Counted from the first letter of the stretch, positions 12,712-25,847 are shown. The stretch is DNA of 64,000 nucleotides from Eutreptiella sp. 'Long Island Sound 2002' (GCA_964036045.1 CAXIWF010000866.1:186001-250000), one strand, 5' to 3'. The notes: generated by a model not told the origin, from the sequence alone. Made by a program: numbers and translations.

Positions 12712-13605
12712 TTCTCAGAAAATTCTCGGAAATTCTCGGATAATTCTCGGAAAATTCTCAGAAAATTCTCAGAAAATTCTCGGAAAATTGACGGAAAATT
12801 CTCGGAAATTTCTCGGAAAATTCTCGGAAAATTCTCGGAAAATTCTCGGAAAATTCTCAGAAAATTCTCGGAAAATTCCCGCAAAATTCTCGGAAAATTC
12901 TCGGAAAATTCTCGGAAAAACTCGGGAAAATCTCGGAAAATTCTCGGAAAATTCTCGGAAAATTCTCAGAAAATTCTCGGAAAATTCTCGGAAAATTCTC
13001 GGAAAATTCTCGGAAAATTCTCGAAAAATTCTCGGAAAATTCTCGGAAAATTCTCAGAAAATTCTCGGAAAATTCTCGGAAAATTCTCGGAAAATTCTCG
13101 GAAAATTCTCGGAAAATTCTCGGAAAATTCTCAGAAAATTCTCGGAAAATTCTCGGAAAATTCTCGGAAAATTCTCGGAAAATTCTCGGAAAATTCTCAG
13201 AAAATTCTCGGAAATTCTCGGATAATTCTCGGAAAATTCTCAGAAAATTCTCAGAAAATTCTCGGAAAATTGACGGAAAATTCTCGGAAAATTCTCGGAA
13301 AATTCTCGGAAAATTCTCGGAAAATTCTCGGAAAATTCTCGGAAAATTCTCAGAAAATTCTCCGAAAAATTCCCGCAAAATTCTCGGAAAATTCTCGGAA
13401 AATTCTCGGAAAAACTCGGGAAAATCTCGGAAAATTCTCGGAAAATTCTCGGAAAATTCTCAGAAAATTCTCGGAAAATTCTCGGAAAATTCTCGGAAAA
13501 TTCTCGGAAAATTCTCGGAAAATTCTCAGAAAATTCTCGGAAATTCTCGGATAATTCTCGGAAAATTCTCAGAAAATTCTCAGAAAATTCTCGGAAAATT
13601 GACGG
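12712..13605 (+). repeat. Slip cassettes 13-15
   Basis: Copies at 12712-12794, 13194-13276 and 13523-13605. They correspond to cassettes 10-12 shifted by about 3,232 bp. After 13605 no cassette occurs for 16 kb. Confidence 0.9.
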
Positions 13606-14015
13606 AAAATTCTCGGAAAATTCTCGGAAAATTCTCGGAAAATTCTCGGAAAATTCTCGGAAAATTCTCGGAAAAGTCTCAGAAAATTCTCGGAAAATTC
13701 CCGCAAAATTCTCGGAAAATTCTCGGAAAATTCTCGGAAAAACTCGGGAAAATCTCGGAAAATTCTCGGAAAATTCTCGGAAAATTCTCAGAAAATTCTC
13801 GGAAAATTCTCGGAAAATTCTCGGAAAATTCTCGGAAAATTCTCGAAAAATTCTCGGAAAATTCTCGGAAAATTCTCGGAAAATTCTCGGAAAATTCTCG
13901 GAAAATTGACGGAAAATTCTCGGAAAATTCTCGGAAAATTCTCGGAAAATTCTCGGAAAATTCTCAGAAAATTCTCGGAAAATTCTCGGAAAATTCTCGG
14001 AAAATTCGCGGAAAA

Positions 14016-14311
14016 TTCTCTGAAAATTCTCGGAGAAATTCTCGGAGAATTCTCGGAGAATTCTCGGAAAATTCTCGGAGAAATGCTCGGAGAAATTCTC
14101 GGAGAAAATCTCGGAGAATTTCTCGGAGAAATTCTCGGAGAAAATCTCGGAGAAAATTCTCGGAGAAATTCTCGGAGAAATTCTCGGAGAATTCTCGGAG
14201 AATTCTCGGAGAATTCTCGGATAAAAAAAAAAAACGAGAATTCTCGGAATTCCAAAATTCTCGGCATTTCTCGGAAATTCTCGGAATTTTTGGAATTCTC
14301 GGAATTCTCGG
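14016..14311 (+). repeat. Poly-A island 6
   Basis: Full-length island with an uninterrupted A12 tract at 14223-14234. Shares CGGCATTTC and TTTTTGG with island 5. Preceded, like islands 5 and 7, by a TTCGCGGAAAA unit immediately left of CTCTGAAAA. Confidence 0.93.
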
Positions 14312-15195
14312 AAAATTCTCGGAAAATTCTCGGAAAATTCTCGGAAAATTCTCGGAAAATTCCCGTAAAATTCTCGGAAAATTCTCGGAAAATTCTCGGA
14401 AAATTCTCGGAAAATTCTCGGAAAATTCTCGGAAAATTCTCGGAAAATTCTCGGAAAATTCTCGGAAAATTCTCGGAAAGTTCTCGGAAAATTCTCGGAA
14501 AATTCTCGGAAAATTCTCGGAAAATTCTCGGAAAATTCTCGGAAAATTCTCGGAAAAATCTCGGAAAATTCTTGGAAAATTCTCGGAAAATTCTCGGAAA
14601 ATTCTCGGAAAATTCTCGGAAAATTCTCGGAAAATTCTCGGAAAATTCCTGGAAAATTCTCGGAAAATTCTCGGAAAATTCTCGGAAAATTCTCGGAAAA
14701 TTCTCGGAAAATTCTCGGAAAATTCTCGGAAAATTCTCGGAAAATTCTCGGAAAATTGTCGGAAAATTCTCGGAAAATTCTCGGAAAATTCTCAGAAAAT
14801 TCTCGGAAAATTGACGGAAAATTCTCGGAAAATTCTCGGAAAATTCTCGGAAAATTCTCGGAAAATTCTCGGAAAATTCTCGGAAAATTCTCGGAAAGTT
14901 CTCGGAAAATTCTCGGAAAATTCTCGGAAAATTCTCGGAAAATTCTCGGAAAATTCTCGGAAAATTCTCGGAAAAATCTCGGAAAATTCTTGGAAAATTC
15001 TCAGAAAATTCTCGGGAAATTCTCCGAAAATTCTCGGAAAATTCTCGGAAAATTCTCGGAAAATTCTCGGAAAATTCTCGGAAAATTCTCGGAAAATTCC
15101 CGGAAAATTCTCGGAAAATTCTCGGAAAATTCTCGGAAAATTCTCAGAAAATTCTCGGAAAATTCTCGGAAAATTCTCGGAAAATTCGCGGAAAA

Positions 15196-15490
15196 TTCTC
15201 TGAAAATTCTCGGAGAAATTCTCGGAGAATTCTCGGAGAATTCTCGGAAAATTCTCGGAGAAATGCTCGGAGAAATTCTCGGAGAAAATCTCGGAGAATT
15301 TCTCGGAGAAATTCTCGGAGAAAATCTCGGAGAAAATTCTCGGAGAAATTCTCGGAGAAATTCTCGGAGAATTCTCGGAGAATTCTCGGAGAATTCTCGG
15401 ATAAAAAAAAAAACGAGAATTCTCGGAATTCCAAAATTCTCGGCATTTCTCGGAAATTCTCGGAATTTTCGGAATTCTCGGAATTCTCGG
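15196..15490 (+). repeat. Poly-A island 7
   Basis: Full-length island, A11 tract at 15403-15413, only 1,180 bp after island 6. It shares CGGCATTTC and the upstream TTCGCGG unit with islands 5 and 6 but has the ordinary TTTTCGG instead of TTTTTGG. It is the last island carrying GAATTTC; all islands to its right carry GAAGTTC. Confidence 0.93.
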
Positions 15491-16923
15491 AAAATTCTCG
15501 GAAAATTCTCGGAAAATTCTCGGAAAATTCTCGGAAAATTCCCGGAAAATTCTCGGAAAATTCTCGGAAAATTCTCGGAAAATTCTCGGAAAATTCTCGG
15601 AAATCTCTCGGAAAATTCTCGGAAAATTCTCGGAAAATTCTCGGAAAATTCTCAGAAAATTCTCGGAAAATTGACAGAAAATTCTCGGAAAATTCTCGGA
15701 AAATTCTCGGAAAGTTCTCGGAAAATTCTCGGAAAATTCTCGGAAAATTCTCGGAAAATACTCGGAAAATTCTCGGAAAATTCTCGGAAAATTCTCGGAA
15801 AATTCTCGGAAAAATCTCGGAAAATTCTTGGAAAATTCTCGGAAAATTCTCGGAAAATTCTCGGAAAATTCTCGGAAAATTCTCGGAAAATTCTCGGAAA
15901 ATTCCCGGAAAATTCTCGGAAAATTCTCGGAAAATTCTCGGAAAATTCTCGGAAAATTCTCGGAAAATTCTCGGAAAATTCTCGGAAAATTCTCGGAAAA
16001 TTCTCGGAAAATTGTCGGAAAATTCTCGGAAAATTCTCGGAAAATTCTCAGAAAATTCTCGGAAAATTGACGGAAAATTCTCGGAAAATTCTCGGAAAAT
16101 TCTCGGAAAATTCTCGGAAAATTCTCGGAAAATTCTCGGAAAATTCTCGGAAAGTTCTCGGAAAATTCTCGGAAAGTTCTCGGAAAATTCTCGGAAAATT
16201 CTCGGAAAATTCGCGGAAAATTCTCGGAAAATTCTCGGAAAATTCTCGGAAAAATCTCTGAAAATTCTTGGAAAATTCTCAGAAAATTCTCGGGAAATTC
16301 TCCGAAAATTCTCGGAAAATTCTCGGAAAATTCTCGGAAAATTCTCGGAAAATTCTCGGAAAATTCTCGGAAAATTCCCGGAAAATTCTCGGAAAATTCT
16401 CGGAAAATTCTCGGAAAATTCTCGGAAAATTCTCGGAAAATTCTCGGAAAATTCTCGGAAAATTCTCGGAAAATTCTCGGAAAATTGACGGAAAATTCTC
16501 GGAAAATTCTCGGAAAATTCTCGGAAAATTCTCGGAAAATTCCCGGAAAATTCCCGGAAAATTCTCAGAAAATTCTCGGAAAATTCTCGGAAAATTCTCG
16601 GAAAATTCTCGGAAAATTCTCGGAAAATTCTCGGAAAATTCTCGGAAAATTCTCGGAAAATTCTCAGAAAATTCTCGGAAAATTCTCGGAAAATCCTCGG
16701 AAAATTCTTGGAAAATTCTCGGAAAATTCTCGGAAAATTCTCAGAAAATTCTCGGAAAATTCTCGGAAAATTCTCGGAAAATTCTCGGAAATTCTCGGAA
16801 AATTCTCGGAAAATTCTCGGAAAATTCTCGGAAAATTCTCAGAAAATTCTCGGAAAATTCTCGGAAAATTCTCAGAAAATTCTCGGAAAATTCTCGGAAA
16901 ATTCTCGAAAAATTCTCGGAAAA

Positions 16924-17217
16924 TTCTCTGAAAATTCTCGGAGAAATTCTCGGAGAATTCTCGGAGAATTCTCGGAAAATTCTCGGAGAAATGCTCGGAG
17001 AAATTCTCGGAGAAAATTTCGGAGAAGTTCTCGGAGAAATTCTCGGAGAAAATCTCGGAGAAAATTCTCGGAGAAATTCTCGGAGAAATTCTCGGAGAAT
17101 TCTCGGAGAATTCTCGGAGAATTCTCGGATAAAAAAAAAACGAGAATTCTCGGAATTCGAAAATTCTCGGAATTTCTCGGAAATTCTCGGAATTTTCGGA
17201 ATTCTCGGAATTCTCGG
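16924..17217 (+). repeat. Poly-A island 8
   Basis: Full-length island, A10 tract at 17131-17140, GAAGTTC type. A private AAAATTTCGG replaces AAAATCTCGG before the GAAGTTC unit. It is followed at once by two rare AGGTCTCGG / AAGTCTCGG units at about 17219-17260. Confidence 0.92.
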
Positions 17218-18794
17218 AAAGGTCTCGGAAAATTCTCGGAAAATTCTCGGAAAAGTCTCGGAAAATTCCCGGAAAATTCTCGGAAAATTCTCGGAAAATT
17301 CTCGGAAAATTCTCGGAAAATTCTCGGAAAATTCTCGGAAAATTCTCGGAAAATTCTCGGAAAATTCTCGGAAAATTCTCGGAAAATTCTCGTAAAATAC
17401 TCAGAAAATTCTCGGAAAATTGACGGAAAATTCTCGGAAAATTCTCGGAAAATTCTCGGAAAGTTCTTGGAAAATTCTCGGAAAATTCTCGGAAAATTCT
17501 CGGAAAATTCTCGGAAAATTCTCGGAAAATTCTCGGAAAATTCTCGGAAAATTCTCGGAAAATTCCCGGAAAATTCTCGGAAAATTCTCGGAAAATTCTC
17601 GGAAAATTCTCGGAAAATTCTCGAAAAATTCTCGGAAAATTCTCGGAAAATTCTCGGAAAATTCTCGGAAAATTCTCGGAAAATTGTCGGAAAATTCTCG
17701 GAAAATTCTCGGAAAATTCTCAGAAAATTCTCGGAAAATTGACGTAAAATTCTCGGAAAATTCGCGGAAAATTCTCGGAAAATTCTCGGAAAATTCTCGG
17801 AAAATTCTCGGAAAATTCTCGGAAAGTTCTCGGAAAATTCTCGGAAAATTCTCGGAAAATTCTCGGAAAATTCTCGGAAAATTCTCGGAAAATTCTCGGA
17901 AAAATCTCGGAAAATTCTTGGAAAATTCTCAGAAAATTCTCGGAAAATTCTCGGAAAATTCTCGGAAAATTCTTGGAAAATTCTCGGAAAATTCTCGGAA
18001 AATTCTCGGAAAATTCTCGGAAAATTCCCGGAAAATTCTCGGAAAATTCTCGGAAAATTCTCGGAAAATTCTCGGAAAATTCTCGGAAAATTCTCGGAAA
18101 ATTCTCGGAAAATTCTCGGAAAATTCTCGGAAAATTCTCGGAAAATTTCCGGAAAATTCTCGGAAAATTCTCGGAAAATTCTCGGAAAATTCCCGGAAAT
18201 TTCTCGGAAAATTCTCGGAAAATTCTCGGAAAATTCTCGGAAAATTCTCGGAAAATTCTCGGAAAATTCTCGGAAAATTCTCGGAAAATTCTCGGAAAAT
18301 TCTCGGAAAATTCCCGGAAAATTCTCCGAAAATTCTCGGAAAATTCTCGGAAAATTCTCGGAAAATTCTCGGAAAATTCTCGGAAAATTCTCGGAAAATT
18401 CTCGGAAAATTCTCGGAAAATTCTCGGAAAATTCTCAGAAAATTCTCGGAAAATTGACGGAAAATTCTCGGAAAATTCTCGGAAAATTCTCGGAAAATTC
18501 TCGGAAAATTCTCGGAAAATTCTCGGAAAGTTCTCGGAAAATTCTCGGAAAATTCGGGGAAAATTCTCGGAAAATTCTCGGAAAATTCTCGGAAAATTCT
18601 CGGAAAAATCTCGGAAAATTCTTGGAAACCTCTCAGAAAATTCTCGGGAAATTCTCCGAAAATTCTCGGAAAATTCTCGGAAAATTCTCGGAAAATTCTC
18701 GGAAAATTCTCGGAAAATTCTCGGAAAATTCCCGGAAAATTCTCGGAAAATTCTCGGAAAATTCTCGGAAAATTCTCGGAACATTCTCGGAAAA

Positions 18795-18966
18795 TTCTCT
18801 GAAAATTCTCGCAGAAATTCTCGGAGAATTCTCGGAGAATTCTCGGAAAATTCTCGGAGAAATGCTCGGAGAAATTCTCGGAGAAAATCTCGGAGAAGTT
18901 CTCGGAGAAATTCTCGGAGAAAATCTCGGAGAAAATTCTCGGAGAAATCCTCGGAGAAATTCTCGG
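18795..18966 (+). repeat. Truncated island 9a without A tract
   Basis: Contains only the GAGA-type left part of an island, starting at CTCTGAAAATTCTCGCAG, and stops before the A tract. Plain units resume with the irregular AATACTCGG and CCCGGACAATTC. It shares the private CTCGCAGAAA change with island 9b, 253 bp (23 x 11) downstream. The simplest reading is a partial local duplication of one island's left arm. Confidence 0.88.
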
Positions 18967-19047
18967 AAAATACTCGGAAAATTCCCGGACAATTCTCGGA
19001 AAATTCTCGGAAAATTCTCGGAAAATTCTCGGAAAATTCTCGGAAAA

Positions 19048-19344
19048 TTCTCTGAAAATTCTCGCAGAAATTCTCGGAGAATTCTCGGAGAATTCTCGGA
19101 AAATTCTCGGAGAAATGCTCGGAGAAATTCTCGGAGAAAATCTCGGAGAAGTTCTCGGAGAAATTCTCGGAGAGAATCTCGGAGAAAATTCTCGGAGAAA
19201 TTCTCGGAGAAATTCTCGGAGAATTCTCGGAGAATTCTCGGAGAATTCTCGGATGAAAAAAAAAAAACGAGAATTCTCGGAATTCGAAAATTCTCGGAAT
19301 TTCTCGGAAATTCTCGGAATTTTCGGAATTCTCGGAATTCTCGG
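19048..19344 (+). repeat. Poly-A island 9b
   Basis: Full-length island, A12 tract at 19256-19267, preceded by GGATG instead of GGAT. Carries the CTCGCAGAAA change shared with 9a, plus a private GAGAGAATCTCGG unit. Confidence 0.92.
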
Positions 19345-21999
19345 AAAATTCTCGGAAAATTCTCGGAAAATTCTCGGAAAATTCTCGGAAAATTCCCGGA
19401 AAATTCTCGGAAAATTCTCGGAAAATTCTCGGAAAATTCTCGGAAAATTCTCGGAAAATTCTCGGAAAAATCTCGGAAAATTCTTGGAAAATTCTCGGAA
19501 AATTCTCGGAAAATTCTCGGAAAATTCTCGGAAAATTCTCAGAAAATTCTCGGAAAATTGACGGAAAACTCTCGGAAAATTCTCGGAAAATTCTCGGAAA
19601 GTTCTCGGAAAATTCTCGGAAAATTCTCGGAAAATTCTCGGAAAATTCTCGGAAAATTCTCGGAAAATTCTCGGAAAATTCTCGGAAAATTCTCGGAAAA
19701 TTCCCGGAAAATTCTCGGAAAATTCTCGGAAAATTCTCGGAAAATTCTCGGAAAATTCTCGGAAAAATCTCGGAAAATTCTCGGAAAATTATCGGAAAAT
19801 TCTCGGAAAATTCTCGGAAAATTCTCGGAAAATTCTCGGGAAATTCTCGGAAAATTCTCGGAAAATTCTCGGAAAATTCTCGGAAAATTCCCGGAAAATT
19901 CTCGGAAAATTCTCGGAAAATTCTCGGAAAATTCTCGGAAAACTCTCGGAAAATTCTCGGAAAATTCTCGGAAAATTCTCGGAAAATTCTCGGAAAATTC
20001 TCGGAAAATTCTCGGAAAATTGTCGGAAAATTCTCGGAAAATTCTCGGAAAATTCTCAGAAAATTCTCGGAAAATTGACGGAAAATTGACGGAAAATTCT
20101 CGGAAAATTCTCGGAAAATTCTCGGAAAATTCTCGGAAAATTCTCGGAAAATTCTCGGAAAATTCTCGGAAAGTTCTCGGAAAATTCTCGGAAAATTCTC
20201 GGAAAAATCTCGGAAAATTCTCGGAAAATTCTCGGAAAATTCTCGGAAAAATCTCGGAAAATTCTTGGAAAATTCTCAGAAAATTCTCGGAAAATTCTCG
20301 GAAAATTCTCGGAAAATTCTTGGAAAATTCTCGGAAAATTCTCGGAGAATTCTCGGAAAATTCTCGGAAAATTCTCGGAAAATTCTCGGAAAATTCTCGG
20401 AAAATTCTCGGAAAATTCTCGGAAAATTCTCGGAAAATTCTCGGAAAATTCCCGGAAAATTCTCGGAAAATTCTCGGAAAATTCTCGGAAAATTCCCGGA
20501 AAATTCTCGGAAAATTCTCGGAAAATTCTCGGAAAATTCTCCGAAAATTCTCGGAAAATTCTCGGAAAATTCTCGGAAAATTCTCGGAAAATTCTCGGAA
20601 AATTCTCGGAAAATTCCCGGAAAATTCTCGGAAAATTCTCGGAAAATTCTCGGAAAATTCTCGGAAAATTCTCGGAAAAATCTCGGAAAATTCTCGGAAA
20701 ATTCTCGGAAAATTCTCGGAAAATTCTCGGAAAATTCTCGGAAAATTCTCGGGAAATTCTCGGAAAATTCTCGGAAAATTCTCGGAAAATTCCCGGAAAA
20801 TTCTCGGAAAATTCTCGGAAAATTCTCGGAAAACTCTCGGAAAATTCTCGGAAAATTCTCGGAAAATTCTCGGAAAATTCTCGGAAAATTCTCGGAAAAT
20901 TCTCGGAAAATTGTCGGAAAATTCTCAGAAAATTCTCGGAAAATTGACGGAAAATTCTCGGAAAATTCTCGGAAAATTCTCGGAAAATTCTCGGAAAATT
21001 CTCGGAAAATTCTCGGAAAATTCTCGGAAAGTTCTCGGAAAATTCTCGGAAAATTCTCGGAAAAATCTCGGAAAATTCTCGGAAAATTCTCGGAAAATTC
21101 TCGGAAAAATCCCGGAAAATTCTTGGAAAATTCTCAGAAAATTCTCGGAAAATTCTCGGAAAATTCTCGGAAAATTCTTGGAAAATTCTCGGAAAATTCT
21201 CGGAGAATTCTCGGAAAATTCTCGGAAAATTCTCGGAAAATTCTCGGAAAATTCTCGGAAAACTCTCGGAAAATTCTCGGAAAATTCTCGGAAAATTCTC
21301 GGAAAATTCCCGGAAAATTCTCGGAAAATTCTCGGAAAATTCTCGGAAAATTCCCGGAAAATTCTCGGAAAATTCTCGGAAAATTCTCGGAAAATTCTCC
21401 GAAAATTCTCGGAAAATTCTCGGAAAATTCTCGGAAAATTCTCGGAAAATTCTCGGAAAATTCTCGGAAAATTCCCGGAAAATTCTCGGAAAATTCTCGG
21501 AAAATTCTCCGAAAATTCTCGGAAAATTCTCGGAAAATTCTCGGAAAATTCTCGGAAAATTCTCGGAAAATTCTCGGAAAATTCTCGGAAAATTCCCGGA
21601 AAATTCTCGGAAAATTCTCGGAAAATTCTCAGAAAATTCTCGGAAAATTGACGGAAAATTCTCGGAAAATTCTCGGAAAATTCTCGGAAAATTCTCGGAA
21701 AATTCTCGGAAAATTCTCGGAAAATTCTCGGAAAGTTCTCGGAAAATTCTCGGAAAATTCTCGGAAAATTCTCGGAAAATTCTCGGAAAATTCTCGGAAA
21801 AATCTCGGAAAATTCTTGGAAAATTCTCAGAAAATTCTCGGGAAATTCTCGGAAAATTCTCGGAAAATTCTCGGAAAATCCTCGGAAAATTCTCGGAAAA
21901 TTCTCGGAAAATTCTCGGAAAATTCTCGGAAAATTCCCGGAAAATTCTCGGAAAATTCTCGGAAAATTCTCGGAAAGTTCTCGGAAAATTCTCGGAAAA

Positions 22000-22293
22000 T
22001 TCTCTGAAAATTCTCGGAGAAATTCTCGGAGAATTCTCGGAGAATTCTCGGAAAATTCTCGGAGAAATGCTCGGAGAAATTCTCGGAGAAAATCTCGGAG
22101 AAGTTCTCGGAGAAATTCTCGGAGAAAATCTCGGAGAAAATTCTCGGAGAAATTCTCGGAGAAATTCTCGGAGAATTCTCGGAGAATTCTCGGAGAATTC
22201 TCGGATTAAAAAAAAACGAGAATTCTCGGAATTCGAAAATTCTCGGAATTTCTCGGAAATTCTCGGTATTTTCGGAATTCTCGGAATTCTCGG
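22000..22293 (+). repeat. Poly-A island 10
   Basis: Full-length island, A9 tract at 22208-22216, preceded by GGATT. CGGTATTTTCGG in the right arm is shared only with island 11, 1,782 bp away by tract start, so these two are recent sisters. Confidence 0.92.
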
Positions 22294-23782
22294 AAAATTC
22301 TCGGAATATTCTCGGAAAATTCTCGGAAAATTCTCGGAAAATTCCCGCAAAATTCTCGGAAAATTCTCGGAAAATTCTCGGAAAATTCTCGGAAAATTCT
22401 CGGAAAATTCTCGGAAAATTCTCGGAAAATTCTCGGAAAATTCTCGGAAAATTCTCGGAAAATTCTCGGAAAATTCTCAAAAAATTCTCGGAAAATTGAC
22501 GGAAAATTCTCGGAAAATTCTCGGAAAATTCTCGGAAAGTTCTCGGAAAATTCTCGGAAAATTCTCGGAAAATTGTCGGAAAATCTCGGAAAATTCTCGG
22601 AAAATTCTCGGAAAATTCTCGGAAAATTCTCGGAAAATTCCCGGAAAATTCTCGGAAAATTCTCGGAAAATTCTCGGAAAATTCTCGGAAAATTCTCGGA
22701 AAATTCTCGGAAAATTCTCGGAAAATTCTCGGAAAATTCTCGGAAAATTCTCAGAAAATTCTCGGAAAATTCTCGGAAAATTCTCGGAAAATTCTCGGAA
22801 AATTCTCGGAGAAATTCTCGGAGAATTCTCGGAGAATTCTCGGAGAATTCTCCGAAAATTCTCGGAAAATTCTCGGAAAAATCTCGGAAAATTCTTGGAA
22901 AATTCTCAGAAAATTCTCGGAAAATTCTCGGAAAATTCTCGGAAAATTCTTGGAAAATTCTCGGAAAATTCTCGGAGAATTCTCGGAAAATTCTCGGAAA
23001 ATTCTCGGAAAATTCTCGGAAAATTCTCGGAAAATTCTCGGAAAATTCTCGGAAAATTCTCGGAAAATTCTCGGAAAATTCCCGGAAAATTCTCGGAAAA
23101 TTCTCGGAAAATTCTCGGAAAATTCCCGGAAAATTCTCGGAAAATTCTCGGAAAATTCTCGGAAAATTCTCCGAAAATTCTCGGAAAATTCTCGGAAAAT
23201 TCTCGGAAAATTCTCGGAAAATTCTCGGAAAATTCTCGGAAAATTCCCGGAAAATTCTCGGAAAATTCTCGGAAAATTCTCCGAAAATTCTCGGAAAATT
23301 CTCGGAAAATTCTCGGAAAATTCTCGGAAAATTCTCGGAAAATTCTCGGAAAATTCTCGGAAAATTGTCGGAAAATTCTCGGAAAATTCTCGGAAAATTC
23401 TCAGAAAATTCTCGGAAAATTGACGGAAAATTCTCGGAAAATTCTCGGAAAATTCTCGGAAAATTCTCGGAAAATTCTCGGAAAATTCTCGGAAAATTCT
23501 CGGAAAGTTCTCGGAAAATTCTCGGAAAATTCTCGGAAAATTCTCAGAAAATTCTCGGAAAATTCTCGGAAAATTCTCGGAAAAATCTCGGAAAATTCTC
23601 GGAAAATTCTCAGAAAATTCTCGGGAAATTCTCGGAAAATTCTCGGAAAATTCTCGGAAAATTCTCGGAAAATTCTCGGAAAATTCTCGGAAAATTCTCG
23701 GAAAATTCTCGGAAAATTCCCGGAAAATTCTCGGAAAATTCTCGGAAAATTCTCGGAAAATTCTCGGAAAATTCTCGGAAAA

Positions 23783-24076
23783 TTCTCTGAAAATTCTCGG
23801 AGAAATTCTCGGAGAATTCTCGGAGAATTCTCGGAAAATTCTCGGAGAAATGCTCGGAGAAATTCTCGGAGAAAATCTCGGAGAAGTTCTCGGAGAAATT
23901 CTCGGAGAAAATCTCGGAGAAAATTCTCGGAGAAATTCTCGGAGAAATTCTCGGAGAATTCTCGGAGAATTCTCGGAGAATTCTCGGATAAAAAAAAAAC
24001 GAGAATTCTCGGAATTCGAAAATTCTCGGAATTTCTCGGAAATTCTCGGTATTTTCGGAATTCTCGGAATTCTCGG
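23783..24076 (+). repeat. Poly-A island 11
   Basis: Full-length island, A10 tract at 23990-23999. Shares CGGTATTTTCGG with island 10 and the following AATATTCTCGG and CCCGCAAAA units. Its downstream flank is also copied after island 12. Confidence 0.92.
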
Positions 24077-24674
24077 AAAATTCTCGGAATATTCTCGGAA
24101 AATTCTCGGAAAATTCTCGGAAAATTCCCGCAAAATTCTCGGAAAATTCTCGGAAAATTCTCGGAAAATTCTCGGAAAATTCTCGGAAAATTCTCGGAAA
24201 ATTCTCGGAAAATTCTCGGAAAATTCTCGGAAAATTCTCGGAAAATTCTCGGAAAATTCTCAAAAAATTCTCGGAAAATTGACGGAAAATTCTCGGAAAA
24301 TTCTCGGAAAATTCTCGGAAAGTTCTCGGAAAATTCTCGGAAAATTCTCGGAAAATTGTCGGAAAATCTCGGAAAATTCTCGGAAAATTCTCGGAAAATT
24401 CTCGGAAAATTCTCGGAAAATTCCCGGAAAATTCTCGGAAAATTCTCGGAAAATTCTCGGAAAATTCTCGGAAAATTCTCGGAAAATTCTCGGAAAATTC
24501 TCGGAAAATTCTCGGAAAATTCTCGGAAAATTCTCAGAAAATTCTCGGAAAATTCTCGGAAAATTCTCGGAAAATTCTCGGAAAATTCTCGGAGAAATTC
24601 TCGGAGAATTCTCGGAGAATTCTCGGAAAATTCTCGGAAAATTCTCGGAAAATTCTCGGAAAATTCTCGGAAAA

Positions 24675-24967
24675 TTCTCTGAAAATTCTCGGAGAAATTC
24701 TCGGAGAATTCTCGGAGAATTCTCGGAAAATTCTCGGAGAAATGCTCGGAGAAATTCTCGGAGAAAATCTCGGAGAAGTTCTCGGAGAAATTCTCGGAGA
24801 AATTCTCGGAGAAAATTCTCGGAGAAATTCTCGGAGAAATTCTCGGAGAATTCTCGGAGAATTCTCGGAGAATTCTCGGATAAAAAAAAACGAGAATTCT
24901 CGATATTCGAAAATTCTCGGAATTTCTCGGAAATTCTCGGAATTTTCGGAATTCTCGGAATTCTCGG
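24675..24967 (+). repeat. Poly-A island 12
   Basis: A9 tract at 24882-24890. After the tract it has CGATATTCG in place of CGGAATTCG. Before it, one AGAAAATCTCGG unit is changed to AGAAATTCTCGG. Both changes are shared with island 13, exactly 880 bp away. Confidence 0.92.
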
Positions 24968-25554
24968 AAAATTCTCGGAAAATTCTCGGAAAATTCTCGG
25001 AAAATTCTCGGAAAATTCCCGGAAAATTCTCGGTAAATTCTCGGAAAATTCTCGGAAAATTCTCGGAAAATTCTCGGAAAATTCTCGGAAAATTCTCGGA
25101 AAATTCTCGGAAAATTCTCGGAAAATTCTCGGAAAATTCTCAAAAAATTCTCGGAAAATTGACGGAAAATTCTCGGAAAATTCTCGGAAAATTCTCGGAA
25201 AGTTCTCGGAAAATTCTCGGAAAATTCTCGGAAAATTGTCGGAAAATCTCGGAAAATTCTCGGAAAATTCTCGGAAAATTCTCGGAAAATTCTCGGAAAA
25301 TTCCCGGAAAATTCTCGGAAAATTCTCGGAAAATTCTCGGAAAATTCTCGGAAAATTCTCGGAAAATTCTCGGAAAATTCTCGGAAAATTCTCGGAAAAT
25401 TCTCGGAAAATTCTCAGAAAATTCTCGGAAAATTCTCGGAAAATTCTCGGAAAATTCTCGGAAAATTCTCGGAGAAATTCTCGGAGAATTCTCGGAGAAT
25501 TCTCGGAAAATTCTCGGAAAATTCTCGGAAAATTCTCGGAAAATTCTCGGAAAA

Positions 25555-25847
25555 TTCTCTGAAAATTCTCGGAGAAATTCTCGGAGAATTCTCGGAGAAT
25601 TCTCGGAAAATTCTCGGAGAAATGCTCGGAGAAATTCTCGGAGAAAATCTCGGAGAAGTTCTCGGAGAAATTCTCGGAGAAATTCTCGGAGAAAATTCTC
25701 GGAGAAATTCTCGGAGAAATTCTCGGAGAATTCTCGGAGAATTCTCGGAGAATTCTCGGATAAAAAAAAACGAGAATTCTCGATATTCGAAAATTCTCGG
25801 ATTTTCTCGGAAATTCTCGGAATTTTCGGAATTCTCGGAATTCTCGG
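25555..25847 (+). repeat. Poly-A island 13
   Basis: A9 tract at 25762-25770, the 880-bp (80 x 11) tandem sister of island 12. It has a private GGATTTTCTCGG in the right arm. Confidence 0.92.

Larger units (their letters stand above)
8900..14512 (+). repeat. About 3.2-kb higher-order repeat (two copies)
   Basis: Blocks of about 8.9-11.28 kb and 12.13-14.51 kb correspond at offsets of 3,254 bp (left part) and 3,232 bp (right part). The copies share three slip cassettes, CCCGCAAAA units, AAAAACTCGGG variants and islands 5/6. Visible differences include the G inside the island-5 A tract and AAAAGTCTCAG at about 13675. The change of offset (22 bp) equals the two extra units in cassette 10. Confidence 0.87.
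22208..25761 (+). repeat. Nested 1,783-bp and 880-bp duplications
   Basis: The string CTCAAAAAATTC, TTGACGG, AGTTCTCGG, TTGTCGGAAAATCTCGG follows islands 10, 11 and 12 (TTGTCGG shift at about 22573, 24356 and 25236, that is +1,783 and +880). The units 23990-24881 and 24882-25761 are a direct tandem pair. The TTGTCGG unit followed by a 9-bp AAAATCTCGG-type step is confined to these three copies. Confidence 0.9.

Noticed and set aside
18454-21651. Other kilobase-scale open frames on both strands
   Set aside because: Same cause: a stop-free repeat. One-base slips and islands that shift the frame are tolerated everywhere, which argues against selection on a protein.
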